Positions 7,825 through 15,199 of a stretch of DNA of 52,058 nt are shown here, piece by piece. Location of the stretch: the NCBI RefSeq assembly GCF_000348685.1, contig NZ_ANLA01000029.1, positions 1-52,058 on the forward strand, written 5' to 3'. The translations under genes and the position numbers were made by a program. Positions within the stretch are counted from its first letter, which is position 1. Every line of letters begins with the position of its first letter. The notes under the pieces are model-generated. The model worked only from the letters and a program-made list of their open reading frames with translations. It did not search any database and was not told the DNA's origin. This DNA is from Xanthomarina gelatinilytica (GTDB lineage Bacteria; Bacteroidota; Bacteroidia; Flavobacteriales; Flavobacteriaceae).

Positions 7825-8778
7825 TTAAACAGAAAAGTCGAATTTATAAACTCCTTCTCCGATTAAAGAAACTTCAATATCGGTTCTACCATATCTTTCC
7901 AAATGGTGTTTTCTAACTGGTTGACCTAATGGTACACCAATTCGGTTTCTAATATATTCTCCCAATTCAGCTTTAATTGGGAAAGAACTAATTTGTTTTG
8001 GATAAATTACACCTTCCACTGGTTGTGAACCTTCTAGTAATCCTTCCATTGTCAGACCATCATCCCAGATTATTTCAATTGAATCATTATGCCTTTGCAT
8101 TCTGCCTCTTCCGTCAATTTCTAATGGATTCAGTTGTTTCGGTGGAAATAGATTTGGGAAATCTCTAATATGGCTCGTTCTGATAGGTATATAGGCATCA
8201 TTAGGAGTTGTGTGATTATTAGGATTTTGCCCCCAATTTAATCCTGCTGCATTTTGAACTTCTCCGTTTCTACCTAATAAAGTCATCAAACAGTTGTCTG
8301 TTTGTTCTGTTTCTTCAATGACCCGTTCCATTCCTACTTCTAAACAAGAAATAGAATTGTTGAGAATATGAGAAATGTAATCATTTAGAGGTCTGAATGT
8401 GTCAAAAGTTGTTTCTGCTAAAACCTCCCTAAATGGTGTTGTCAGACCATTGACAGAAAAGTTTGCAGAGCCAATTAAAGCGTGGATAATGTCGCCTCTT
8501 CTTCTCCAAACATAACATTTAGAGTGAACAGGTAAATTTGAATAGAATATGTTCAAATTGTCTACTTCTCCTTGAATGTTTAAAAGAGAACTGTGAAGAC
8601 TAGGTTTTATTCCTTCTGAACCATACATTCCATAAATTACTGTTGAATTGAAAGGTAACTCTTCAAGGCGAGCAACTGGTCTTGGACCTAAATAACCTGA
8701 TAACACAATTAACTCGTCCGTTTCGTGCAACTGGTGTCTGTGAAATATTAGTTCTTCTAAATCTTGAGTGTATAGCAT
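7825..8778 (-). CDS. PLD-superfamily restriction endonuclease (NgoFVII-like)
   Basis: A 317-residue type II restriction enzyme candidate. The N-terminal half carries the single HKD-type active site of phospholipase D-fold nucleases: His85-x-Lys87, then GSANFS at 103-108, as in the NgoFVII and BfiI group, which cut without metal and work as dimers. The C-terminal half (from about 215, GRGRMQRHNDSIEIIWDDG) resembles the DNA-binding domain of the NgoFVII family. It is last in a four-gene operon after two cytosine methylases, with 5 bp between genes. NgoFVII recognises GCSGC; whether this enzyme does is not visible. Length is normal for the family. Confidence 0.85.
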   Translation of the reverse strand: MLYTQDLEELIFHRHQLHETDELIVLSGYLGPRPVARLEELPFNSTVIYGMYGSEGIKPSLHSSLLNIQGEVDNLNIFYSNLPVHSKCYVWRRRGDIIHALIGSANFSVNGLTTPFREVLAETTFDTFRPLNDYISHILNNSISCLEVGMERVIEETEQTDNCLMTLLGRNGEVQNAAGLNWGQNPNNHTTPNDAYIPIRTSHIRDFPNLFPPKQLNPLEIDGRGRMQRHNDSIEIIWDDGLTMEGLLEGSQPVEGVIYPKQISSFPIKAELGEYIRNRIGVPLGQPVRKHHLERYGRTDIEVSLIGEGVYKFDFSV

Positions 8779-8783
8779 ATGTA

Positions 8784-10040
8784 TTAGCTGATATATTCTT
8801 CTTGTTGTTTAAATATTCCTGTATTTATTTCTGCGTTTACATTTCCATTAAGAAGTTCACTGACTGTTTCAGCAATAATTTTAGAAAAAGCAGGAGGAAC
8901 AGCATTTCCTATCATTTTATATTGGTCTCCTCTTGAACCTAAAAATTCAAAATCATCATCAAAAGTTTGGAGTCTAGCTGCTTCACGAACTGTTATTGAA
9001 CGTGCCTGACTTGGGTCAGGGTGAATATGACGTAAACCATCTTTGTATAAATGAGCAGGAATAGTGTTACTTGGTTTGTCTTCTCTAATTACGTGGTATT
9101 TGTGAAAGTTAGAATCTTTACCAGTTTTCTGTTTATATAACTCTATCAGTGCCTTGCTCGAAGTGTACATTTCCCTTCCACTTTTAATATCTTCAGCAAG
9201 TAACTTGAAAATCTCAATGTCTCTCTCACTGTGCATTCTCGGTTCGTGGTTCTTTGGAAGTGGAACGCCATTAAGTTTTACCGTATGTGAATGGTTTGGG
9301 TTCTTAGAGTCAGGAAATATTTTAGGTAAATACTCAAATGCAGTTTTTGAATTTAAGGGTTCAGCACTGGCTTTTGATTTCATCATTGAGTAGAAAGAAT
9401 TGATTTTACTTTTACTTTCTTTGTTTTTTGGAACACCAAAAATGATTACCCTTTTCCTTTTTTGAGGAACATTGTAAAATGAAGTATCAAAAAGTGCATT
9501 GCCTCTCAAATTATCTGTGATTTCGTACCCAATTTCGTTGAATGCCTTTCTTATTCTTTTTACAATTGAAATTCCACCTGGTTTTGCTGATAGTATTCCT
9601 TCAACATTTTCAAAAACAAACGCTTTTGGTTGATAGTGATTAACAAGTTTCACGTAGCTCTCAAATAGGAAATTACGATAATCGTCTTGCATTCCGTTTT
9701 CATCTCTAACTCTTCCTGCAATAGAGTATGCTTGACAAGGTGGACCACCAACTATTAAATCAACTTGATTTGTTCCAATTAATTCGTCAAGACCAACACT
9801 CGAACCGTAAACAGAATCATTAAACCCGTTTATTAATTCTTCTGTACGTTGAATATCAAAATGAAGAATGTTGTTTTTGTTCAAATCATATTTCCATTTA
9901 TTTTCAAGTCGATTTTTGAGAGTTGCAACAGTTGGAAATTCCCAATCAACTGCTGCCAAAGTATTATACTTTCCAGTTTGCAGAAATCCATCTGTTAAAC
10001 CACCACAACCTGCAAATAAGTCAATTACATTAATCTTCAT
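8784..10040 (-). CDS. DNA (cytosine-5) methyltransferase 1
   Basis: A 418-residue C5-cytosine methylase with the ordered family motifs: motif I DLFAGCGG at 7-14, catalytic PCQ at 101-103 (Cys102), ENV at 144-146, QKRKRV at 193-198, and the C-terminal motif IGNAVPP at about 377-383. The stretch between 210 and 350 is the target-recognition region. It overlaps the upstream methylase by 11 bp. It should protect host DNA against the PLD nuclease encoded next. Two C5 methylases in one operon suggest each modifies one strand or one version of a degenerate or asymmetric site. Confidence 0.93.
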   Translation of the reverse strand: MKINVIDLFAGCGGLTDGFLQTGKYNTLAAVDWEFPTVATLKNRLENKWKYDLNKNNILHFDIQRTEELINGFNDSVYGSSVGLDELIGTNQVDLIVGGPPCQAYSIAGRVRDENGMQDDYRNFLFESYVKLVNHYQPKAFVFENVEGILSAKPGGISIVKRIRKAFNEIGYEITDNLRGNALFDTSFYNVPQKRKRVIIFGVPKNKESKSKINSFYSMMKSKASAEPLNSKTAFEYLPKIFPDSKNPNHSHTVKLNGVPLPKNHEPRMHSERDIEIFKLLAEDIKSGREMYTSSKALIELYKQKTGKDSNFHKYHVIREDKPSNTIPAHLYKDGLRHIHPDPSQARSITVREAARLQTFDDDFEFLGSRGDQYKMIGNAVPPAFSKIIAETVSELLNGNVNAEINTGIFKQQEEYIS

Positions 10041-11106
10041 TTTGTAAATAGTTTAAAAGTTGTTTACCTAAAATTTCTCCAAGCATTGGTGGTACAGCAT
10101 TACCTACTTGACGGTATTGTTCTGTTTTATTTCCAAGAAAAACAAAACTGTCTGGAAATGATTGTAACCTTGCGTTTTCTCTAACACTTGGAACTCTATT
10201 CCACTTGTAATGGAAGTGGTTTCTGTGTCCAGTGTCTATTGTTTTTGAAGGCTTTTCACTGTGGTAACGTGTCCAAGCTTCATTGAATTTTCGGGAATCC
10301 CCAACTCCTGGTGGCAAATCTTTATGATTCCCACCTTCAGGTACTTGAGAAATAACATTGATTACGTGTTCTGTATGTTGAGTGCCCAAATGATTAAAAA
10401 GGACTTTGTTACCATTCCTCATTGTCTTTTGGTAATCACTAAAAGGTTTTTTGTCATAGTTTAATTTTTCCTCTCCCAAGTCGGATACTAAATCAGGTAA
10501 ATCACCAATAGCATCTTTACAGCCAACATATTTGTCAGGTGTATGGGTTGGTTCGGGGAATTCAAACATTCCTAAATCTTTTCTCAATGCAACAAAAAAC
10601 ACTCTTTTTCTAATTTGAGGAACTCCATAGTCTGGAGCGTAAAGTAATTTAGGATTACAGTTGTAGCCCATTTTGTCGCATAGCTCTATAATCTCTTTTT
10701 TGGCTTTACCACCATAAAGAGTTAACAAACCGGGTACGTTTTCAATAATTATTGCTTTAGGGTTGGTTTTTTCTGCTAAACGGAAAACCGCATAGAATAA
10801 TGAATTTCTTTCGTCATTTTCTTTCCTAGAACCTGTTAGGGAAAAGCCTTGACAAGGTGGGCCAGCAATAATTACATCAATTTCTTTTCCATTTGATTCT
10901 TTGATTATTGTGTCTATTGCCGACTCTTTATGTAAGTCTAGTAATAATGCTTTTGAATTGTCGTGATTCTTCTCAAATGTCTTTAATGCAATTTCTGTGT
11001 TATCAACACCTAAAATAACTTGAAATCCTGCTTGTTGGAATCCATAAGAAAATCCTCCGCATCCTGAAAACAAATCTATTGCTGTTAATTTTTTACTCAT
11101 TTTCAA
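10030..11106 (-). CDS. DNA (cytosine-5) methyltransferase 2
   Basis: A 358-residue C5-cytosine methylase with motif I DLFSGCGG at 11-18, catalytic GPPCQGFS (Cys85), IENVPG, QIRKRV and the C-terminal VGNAVPP. It is clearly distinct from the neighbouring methylase in its target-recognition region, so it is a partner and not a recent duplicate. The start overlaps the end of the controller gene by 14 bp (an in-frame alternative ATG lies 6 bp further in) and the end overlaps the next methylase by 11 bp, giving tight translational coupling. Confidence 0.93.
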   Translation of the reverse strand: MKMSKKLTAIDLFSGCGGFSYGFQQAGFQVILGVDNTEIALKTFEKNHDNSKALLLDLHKESAIDTIIKESNGKEIDVIIAGPPCQGFSLTGSRKENDERNSLFYAVFRLAEKTNPKAIIIENVPGLLTLYGGKAKKEIIELCDKMGYNCNPKLLYAPDYGVPQIRKRVFFVALRKDLGMFEFPEPTHTPDKYVGCKDAIGDLPDLVSDLGEEKLNYDKKPFSDYQKTMRNGNKVLFNHLGTQHTEHVINVISQVPEGGNHKDLPPGVGDSRKFNEAWTRYHSEKPSKTIDTGHRNHFHYKWNRVPSVRENARLQSFPDSFVFLGNKTEQYRQVGNAVPPMLGEILGKQLLNYLQNED

Positions 11107-11425
11107 AGTTGAATGTTCCTTGTTTGGAATTAGTATTTCTTAAATAATTGGCTGTATCTTCTGCTACTGTAAAAATGGATTCTGAACATTTATACTTAAA
11201 AGCTTCTCTAGCAAACTTGTCTGCAAAAAATAAATCCGTAACGGTCTGTATGTCGGTTTTAAATAATTCTGCCAATTTTTTCAGTTTTGATTTGCTGAAT
11301 TTTTGACTTCCGTTTTCAATTCGACTAATGGCACTTGTATTAATTCCGATTTTCGCACCGAATTCAGTTTGTGTCCATTCTCGCCTTTCTCTTTCCGTTT
11401 TTATGTAATGTCCGAAACTTGCCAT
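11093..11425 (-). CDS. XRE-family controller protein of the R-M operon
   Basis: A 110-residue protein with an N-terminal Cro/C1-type helix-turn-helix at about residues 6-62 (RREWTQTEFGAKIGINTSAISRIENGSQ). The C-terminal 45 residues are helical and likely dimerise. As first gene of the operon and overlapping the methylase by 14 bp, it fits the role of a controller that delays nuclease expression after the system enters a new cell. A near-perfect palindrome sits just downstream of its likely promoter (see 11439-11473), as expected for autoregulation. It is somewhat longer than classical C proteins (about 80 residues). Confidence 0.85.
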   Translation of the reverse strand: MASFGHYIKTERERREWTQTEFGAKIGINTSAISRIENGSQKFSKSKLKKLAELFKTDIQTVTDLFFADKFAREAFKYKCSESIFTVAEDTANYLRNTNSKQGTFNFENE

Positions 11426-11438
11426 TTTTACAATTTAA

Positions 11439-11473
11439 TCAAATTATGATTTGACCTATTTTTAGCAAATGTA
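11439..11473 (-). promoter_or_regulatory. Controller promoter and operator
   Basis: On the minus strand a TACATTTG box (11466-11473) fits the Bacteroidota -7 consensus TAnnTTTG. Immediately downstream is TCAAAT-N4-ATTTGA (11439-11454). A repressor bound there would block the start of transcription, so it is a candidate binding site for the XRE controller. Confidence 0.55.
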
Positions 11474-11621
11474 AAAATAATTTTCTGTTTTTGCATCAAG
11501 TCCGATTGATTTTTTTTCTGGGTGGTGGTGGGGAAGGGCAAGCTCTTTTGGTTTTTTAGCGTTGGCTTTGTGTGTCGGAAAAACCAAATGTGCTTGACCG
11601 TGTGGTGGCTTTTTTCAGCTT

Positions 11622-11757
11622 GCGTACAACGTGATTGTATATGGTTTGTTGCGTGGTTTAAACACCTAATTTAGCAAATAAAAACCGAATAGAAAATCCG
11701 AGAGGATTTTCGTAAGTAGGCTAGAACTAGCAATAAATTATATACGGTGTTGGCATT
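11622..11757. repeat. attC-like palindromic boundary element 4
   Basis: From GCGTACAAC to GTTGGCATT. The arms (GATTGTATATGGTTTG and CAATAAATTATATACGG) pair less tightly than in other elements. The left 9-mer is the exact complement of 7721-7729, so the whole four-gene R-M operon (3.9 kb) is one module. The rest of the 11426-11978 gap holds the controller promoter, a copy of the GCGTTGGCT motif (11564-11572), and six ATTCCG words between 11770 and 11944, with no gene. Confidence 0.65.
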
Positions 11758-11978
11758 TCGTTGTTTTTTATTCCGACTTGTTCTTATTCGACTTAATTTT
11801 CTTTTTTTTTTTCTGCGTTTGAGTGAATTCGGTCAGTGTTTTATTCCGCAAACTTTTTCAATTCCGATTGAGTGAGCAATTCCGAAACTTGCTAAATTCC
11901 GCATTTAATTTGAGTTTTGCTTTTCAATTTAGTTTTCGATTCCGCAAACGAGCTAAAAGTCAAAAGTTCTGATTTAAT

Positions 11979-12239
11979 TCACTCTTTTTTATATTTCTTA
12001 TGTTCTATTTTCTTTTTTTCTAAAATCGCATAAAATTTTCGTGGCGAGATTTTCAGGTCTTTTGTTATTTCGCTCACTTTTTTCTTTCCTTTTTTATACA
12101 GCTTTAAATTCTCGTTTACTTTTTTATTAAAGTAATGTTTTTCCAGTTTCTCAACGATTTGTAATTCAGTCAGATTTGAGTCATTCGCATATTTTTCAAT
12201 TTCCGATTTAATGTCTTTTAAATTACTCATAATTGTCAT
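11979..12239 (-). CDS. Small HTH-like cassette protein, 86 aa
   Basis: An 86-residue, very Lys-rich (pI strongly basic) helical protein. The segment KKVSEITKDLKISPRKFYAILEKKKI at about 53-78 has the spacing of a helix-turn-helix, so it may bind DNA. Residues 5-45 form an amphipathic helix pair. An alternative ATG three codons in (MSNLKD) is equally possible. It is the only gene in module 4, and its start lies 22 bp from the module end AATGCCAAC. No family recognised with confidence. Confidence 0.6.
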   Translation of the reverse strand: MTIMSNLKDIKSEIEKYANDSNLTELQIVEKLEKHYFNKKVNENLKLYKKGKKKVSEITKDLKISPRKFYAILEKKKIEHKKYKKE

Positions 12240-12260
12240 TTTTAACGGTTCTGCTCAATG

Positions 12261-12458
12261 AATGCCAACGGTTCGGCTATGCGCAGTGCGGGATTGAAAA
12301 GCCGAAACTTTTAATCTGGCACAAACGGTAGCCAATGCTGCGTTTTGTGTTTTTATATTTATTCAACAAAAACGTCAAAGCGGAGCATTGGCGGGCTAAA
12401 AGCACCAACCTTTCGTTTATTCCTTTAACCCGCATTGCGTATAGGTTTTGTTGTGCAA
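12261..12458. repeat. attC-like palindromic boundary element 5
   Basis: From AATGCCAAC to GTTGTGCAA. Outer arms CGGCTATGCGCAGTGCGGG and CCCGCATTGCGTATAGG pair, and the inner arms GCCAATGCTGCGTTTTG and CAAAGCGGAGCATTGGC pair, giving a long two-stage hairpin. Clearly homologous to element 6. The open frame at 12277-12486 is a by-product of this element. Confidence 0.8.
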
Positions 12459-12463
12459 CGTAT

Positions 12464-12967
12464 TTATTTTTCAGGATATTTTTCATATGCTAATCTTTCA
12501 ATTTCAGATTCAGGTAATCCTTTTGCTCTCAGTTCTCCGAAATAGGTAGCTCTTAATCCTGCTAAATCATCAAACGGATTATTAATCAAAATTGACTTAT
12601 GCTTTCTTCTTTCCCTTTCTTCCCAATCCTTATTTAAACGACCAAGTAACTCTTCTTGCTTAGCAAACATTATTCTTCGAGAGTCCTTGTCTTCAATTCT
12701 ATTTTTTAATTCGTAGTCACAAGCCATAGAAAAAGTCACACCTGAAAAAATCCAATACATTAAGTCATTTATGTCGGAAGTGATTTTTCGTTCATACTCA
12801 GTTCCCCTTTCTGATATTACAAAATGATAAAGCCCTGAATTGTCAACTTCAACATTTGGTGTTGCATCTCCAATCGGAGTACTAAAAGTCGGCAATAAGT
12901 TTGTCGGTGCATTAATTTTGCTTGCTAGTTCCTTGGCTAAATTTTGTATTTCAGTTAGTGTTTTCAT
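12464..12967 (-). CDS. Imm63-like immunity protein
   Basis: A 167-residue protein resembling the Imm63 family of polymorphic-toxin immunity proteins: an ISERG-x-E segment, DLMYWIFSGVTFSMACDYEL, then D-SRR-x-MFAKQEELL and a Trp-Glu-Glu stretch. I chose the ATG (MKTLTEIQ) at 12967; a GTG four codons upstream at 12979 is also in frame but lies inside the module end. No toxin gene is nearby, so this is an orphan immunity gene carried as a single-gene module, of the kind that protects against toxins of relatives. Family assignment is from memory of the pattern and moderate in confidence. Confidence 0.6.
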   Translation of the reverse strand: MKTLTEIQNLAKELASKINAPTNLLPTFSTPIGDATPNVEVDNSGLYHFVISERGTEYERKITSDINDLMYWIFSGVTFSMACDYELKNRIEDKDSRRIMFAKQEELLGRLNKDWEERERRKHKSILINNPFDDLAGLRATYFGELRAKGLPESEIERLAYEKYPEK

Positions 12968-12973
12968 TTTATG

Positions 12974-13174
12974 TTGCACAACGGTCTCGGCTATGAGTAG
13001 TGCGGGATTTCGGAGCCGAAAACTTTCGGTTTGGTACGGACGGTAGCCAAAGCTACGCTTTGCGTTTTACCTTTGTTTTTTTTGAAAACGTCAAAGCGTA
13101 GCTTTGGCGGAATGGAGGCCCGAAACTTCGATTTAGCATTTAACCCCGCATTACTTATAGCCATTGTTAGCGGC
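12974..13174. repeat. attC-like palindromic boundary element 6
   Basis: From TTGCACAAC to GTTAGCGGC, 201 bp. Outer arms GGCTATGAGTAGTGCGGG and CCCGCATTACTTATAGCC pair; inner arms GCCAAAGCTACGCTTTGCG and CAAAGCGTAGCTTTGGC pair. Best-preserved copy of the family; aligned with element 5 over nearly the full length. Confidence 0.8.
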
Positions 13175-14189
13175 TGGCATTTTTCAATTTCCACAATCCA
13201 CCGTTTTTTATGGCCAATTTATCTAATTTCCCTTTTTTTGTTAGTTCATTTAAAAGATGTTCGCTTTCTTTTCTTGGTGTTCCCGATAGTTCCGAATATT
13301 CTCTTGCTGTTAAGCTTGGGTATTTGGTAAAAAGTGTTTCCCAACTTTTATTGTACTCCATTTTGGAAGTTTCAGGGTTAATTTTCAAAATGGCCATTTC
13401 GTAAAACGCATAAGGTTTTGAGCCATAGACAATTTCTTTGTTGCCCAAACTATCAGTAAAAAACATTGTTGGAAATCCTCTTACTCCTAATTCTCTCGCT
13501 AATTTCAAATCTTCTTCAAATAATGTTTTTGCTTTCCCTTCATAATCGGTTTTTAGCTGCTCGATATTCAGCCCTACATTTTTGCCCGCAGTTGCGATAT
13601 GTTGCCATTTGGCAATATTCTTTTTTTGTAAAAAGACCATTTCACGCATTTCCCTTAAAAACAGAATTGCCTTTTCATTGTCTTGAATTTGAGCTGCTTT
13701 AAAAGCGATAGATGGCGGATAGGAAGAATCCAAAGGGTCTTCCAACCACACATCTCCGTCAATGGGCATATCATAATGAACGCTTACTTCGTCCCAATGA
13801 TGAGCGACATCTGAGGGTTTACTTATGCCACCACTATTGTAACTCCAATCAGGTAAAAGTCCGCCCATTCTGTATTCAATTTCTATTGTTTTTCCGTATT
13901 CCAATTTTAACTTCCTTAATTGAGGTTCTATGCCCCAACAAGAGGAACAGATTGGGTCGGTAAAATAAATTACTTTCAACTGCTTTTCGATTGTTTGAAT
14001 ACTTTTTGTACTTGTTTGATTTTCTAAATTTTCAGGAAATTCACACATTCCGGTTTGTGGGTCACACAAAAGAGGGTTTGTTTTATTTGTCTCGTTTTTC
14101 ATTTCATTATTTTTTATTTGCTCTTGACAAGCATTGTGGCTCATCAAAATGATAAATGTTAAGATTAAATGTTGTTTGAGTAATGACAC
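13167..14189 (-). CDS. DsbA-family thioredoxin-like lipoprotein
   Basis: A 340-residue protein. The N-terminus has a short hydrophobic segment ending in HNAC (Cys21), consistent with a lipoprotein signal. Residues from about 70 to 280 form a DsbA/FrnE/SpxH-like thioredoxin fold, with the active-site motif CSSC in DPICSSCWGIEPQL and the cis-Pro region GVRGFPTMFF. The last 60 residues (SLTAREYSELSGTPRKESEHLL) look like a winged-helix-type appendage. It probably handles thiol-disulphide chemistry in the envelope or oxidative stress. Divergent from, and probably controlled by, the HxlR regulator. The stop overlaps the module end GTTAGCGGC by one base pair region, so the cassette end lies right at the gene end. 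Confidence 0.75.
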   Translation of the reverse strand: MSLLKQHLILTFIILMSHNACQEQIKNNEMKNETNKTNPLLCDPQTGMCEFPENLENQTSTKSIQTIEKQLKVIYFTDPICSSCWGIEPQLRKLKLEYGKTIEIEYRMGGLLPDWSYNSGGISKPSDVAHHWDEVSVHYDMPIDGDVWLEDPLDSSYPPSIAFKAAQIQDNEKAILFLREMREMVFLQKKNIAKWQHIATAGKNVGLNIEQLKTDYEGKAKTLFEEDLKLARELGVRGFPTMFFTDSLGNKEIVYGSKPYAFYEMAILKINPETSKMEYNKSWETLFTKYPSLTAREYSELSGTPRKESEHLLNELTKKGKLDKLAIKNGGLWKLKNASR

Positions 14190-14212
14190 TTTGACTATTT
14201 GTAGTTGAAGTA

Positions 14213-14242
14213 CAAAATTACAATAAACTTATTGTATTTTTG
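14213..14242. promoter_or_regulatory. Divergent promoters with shared HxlR operator
   Basis: A palindrome with perfect 8-bp arms, TACAATAA-AC-TTATTGTA (14219-14236), lies between two -7-type boxes: TATTTTTG on the plus strand (14235-14242, towards the HxlR gene) and TAATTTTG on the minus strand (14213-14220, towards the DsbA-like gene). Binding would cover both promoters. Confidence 0.65.
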
Positions 14243-14319
14243 CTATGGATTTCCCTTTAGAAACTACTTTCCGAATGGGAAGTATGTAGGATTTTGTCGT
14301 TTGATAAAAAATAAAGTCA

Positions 14320-14679
14320 ATGAAAAAAAAAGCGATCATCAACAATACGGCTGTTTGTCAAATTAGAATGCGAGCAATAAGCGATTCTATGAGTATTTTA
14401 TCGGGCAAGTGGAAGTTCCATATTTTGGGAACACTCATTGAAGGTAGTAAGTTGGGGTTTATGGATTTGCTACGCGAAGTAGATGGGATTGGTTCAAAAA
14501 TGTTGTCGAAAGAATTGCAAGATTTGGAAATGAACCGTTTGGTAAGTCGCACTGTTATGAATACCAAGCCTATAACCGTAGAATATTCAATTACCGAATA
14601 TGGAAAAACACTTTCGCCTGTAATTGATGCTTTGGCAAATTGGGGTATATCATACAGGGATTCTGTTTACGAGAAGTGA
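14320..14679 (+). CDS. HxlR-family transcriptional regulator
   Basis: A 119-residue winged-helix protein of the HxlR family: Cys13 near the N-terminus, then MSILSGKWKFHILGTL, then SKMLSKELQDLEMNRLVSRTV (recognition helix) and VEYSITEYGKTLSPVIDALANWG. Members with an N-terminal Cys often sense electrophiles or oxidants and repress an adjacent oxidoreductase. That fits the divergent DsbA-like gene. It has the usual family length. It ends 21 bp before the module end GCCGCTAAC. Confidence 0.9.
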   Translation: MKKKAIINNTAVCQIRMRAISDSMSILSGKWKFHILGTLIEGSKLGFMDLLREVDGIGSKMLSKELQDLEMNRLVSRTVMNTKPITVEYSITEYGKTLSPVIDALANWGISYRDSVYEK

Positions 14680-14699
14680 TTTGCGGGTTGGTTTTGCTT

Positions 14700-14747
14700 G
14701 CCGCTAACTCGTTATATCATCTCAAATATAATTATATAACGGTTATA
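14700..14747. repeat. Short attC-like boundary element 7
   Basis: GCCGCTAAC (exact complement of 13166-13174) is followed by CGTTATAT (14710-14717), a short spacer and ATATAACG, then GTTATAATT. This is much shorter than the other elements and no partner for the right 9-mer was found. Rest of the 14680-15199 gap: a decayed frame, one dispersed repeat and the hairpin at 15131-15164. Confidence 0.5.
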
Positions 14748-15045
14748 ATTTCCGGATAACAACACTTTTTTGTGCTTTTATCCTTTGCTTTCCGTTTCAA
14801 ACCTACCAATTTTTTAGCAGCTTTACAATACGTGATGTTACGTATATGTTGTGGCTCCTGCCCTAGTTGTTTGTAGGCTTGTTTTTTTGTAAAGAAAGGT
14901 ATAATTATGGGGAAAACCTTACGGGTTACCGTAAAGGGGGTGGTTTTTTTTGGAAGACACTTCGATACTTTGATGTTTCGACACTTCGTTAAACTCAGTG
15001 CAGGCTTGCTCAACACAGGCTTGCTCAGTGTGAAAATAGACAGGT

Positions 15046-15110
15046 TTGTGGGATTAGCTACGCTGAACCTTACGGTTTCTTCGCTTCGCTCAGAATGACA
15101 GGCTTGCTAA
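15046..15110 (+). repeat. Dispersed repeat family B, copy 1
   Basis: TTGTGGGATTAGCTACGCTG through TCGCTCAGAATGACAGGCTTG. Related copies at 16399-16454 and 17425-17486. Non-coding, about 60 bp. Confidence 0.8.
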
Positions 15111-15130
15111 GTGTGGCAGTGATGGATATA

Positions 15131-15164
15131 ACAAACCACGGACACAAGGTATCCGTGGTTTTGT
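15131..15164. terminator. Intrinsic terminator-like hairpin
   Basis: ACAAACCACGGA and TCCGTGGTTTTGT form a 12-bp stem with a 9-base loop. It lies 36 bp past the stop of the minus-strand gene at 15200 and can act for it. Confidence 0.7.
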
Positions 15165-15199
15165 TTGGGCCTGTTATGGCCTTTGTTTGCAGATTGCTA

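Larger units (their letters stand above)
5513..14708. mobile_element. Integron-like cassette array without integrase (six modules)
   Basis: Six adjoining modules each begin with a 9-mer starting GTT and end with its exact reverse complement. Module 1: 5637-5645 GTTGTATGC and 6543-6551. Module 2: 6671-6679 GTTAGGCAC and 7594-7602. Module 3: 7721-7729 GTTGTACGC and 11622-11630. Module 4: 11749-11757 GTTGGCATT and 12261-12269. Module 5: 12450-12458 GTTGTGCAA and 12974-12982. Module 6: 13166-13174 GTTAGCGGC and 14700-14708. Between modules lie imperfect palindromes of about 130-200 bp with related ends. The seven genes next to module starts mostly read on the minus strand. This is the R'/R'' arrangement of integron cassettes; no integrase is present, and the strict GTTRRRY core is met only by module 2. 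Structure is seen directly; mobility is inference. Confidence 0.65.

Noticed and set aside
12277-12486. 69-aa frame on the minus strand
   Set aside because: Lies almost wholly inside palindromic element 5 and overlaps the immunity-like gene end.
13031-13330. 99-aa plus-strand frame
   Set aside because: Spans palindromic element 6 and the antisense strand of the DsbA-like gene.
5513-14708. CRISPR array
   Set aside because: The boundary elements are 130-200 bp palindromes separated by genes, not short repeats with short spacers, and no cas gene is present.
14732-15016. 94-aa minus-strand frame
   Set aside because: Its first part is dispersed repeat sequence; the rest is Lys-rich without a plausible start codon. 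Possibly a remnant of a gene, but not supportable.
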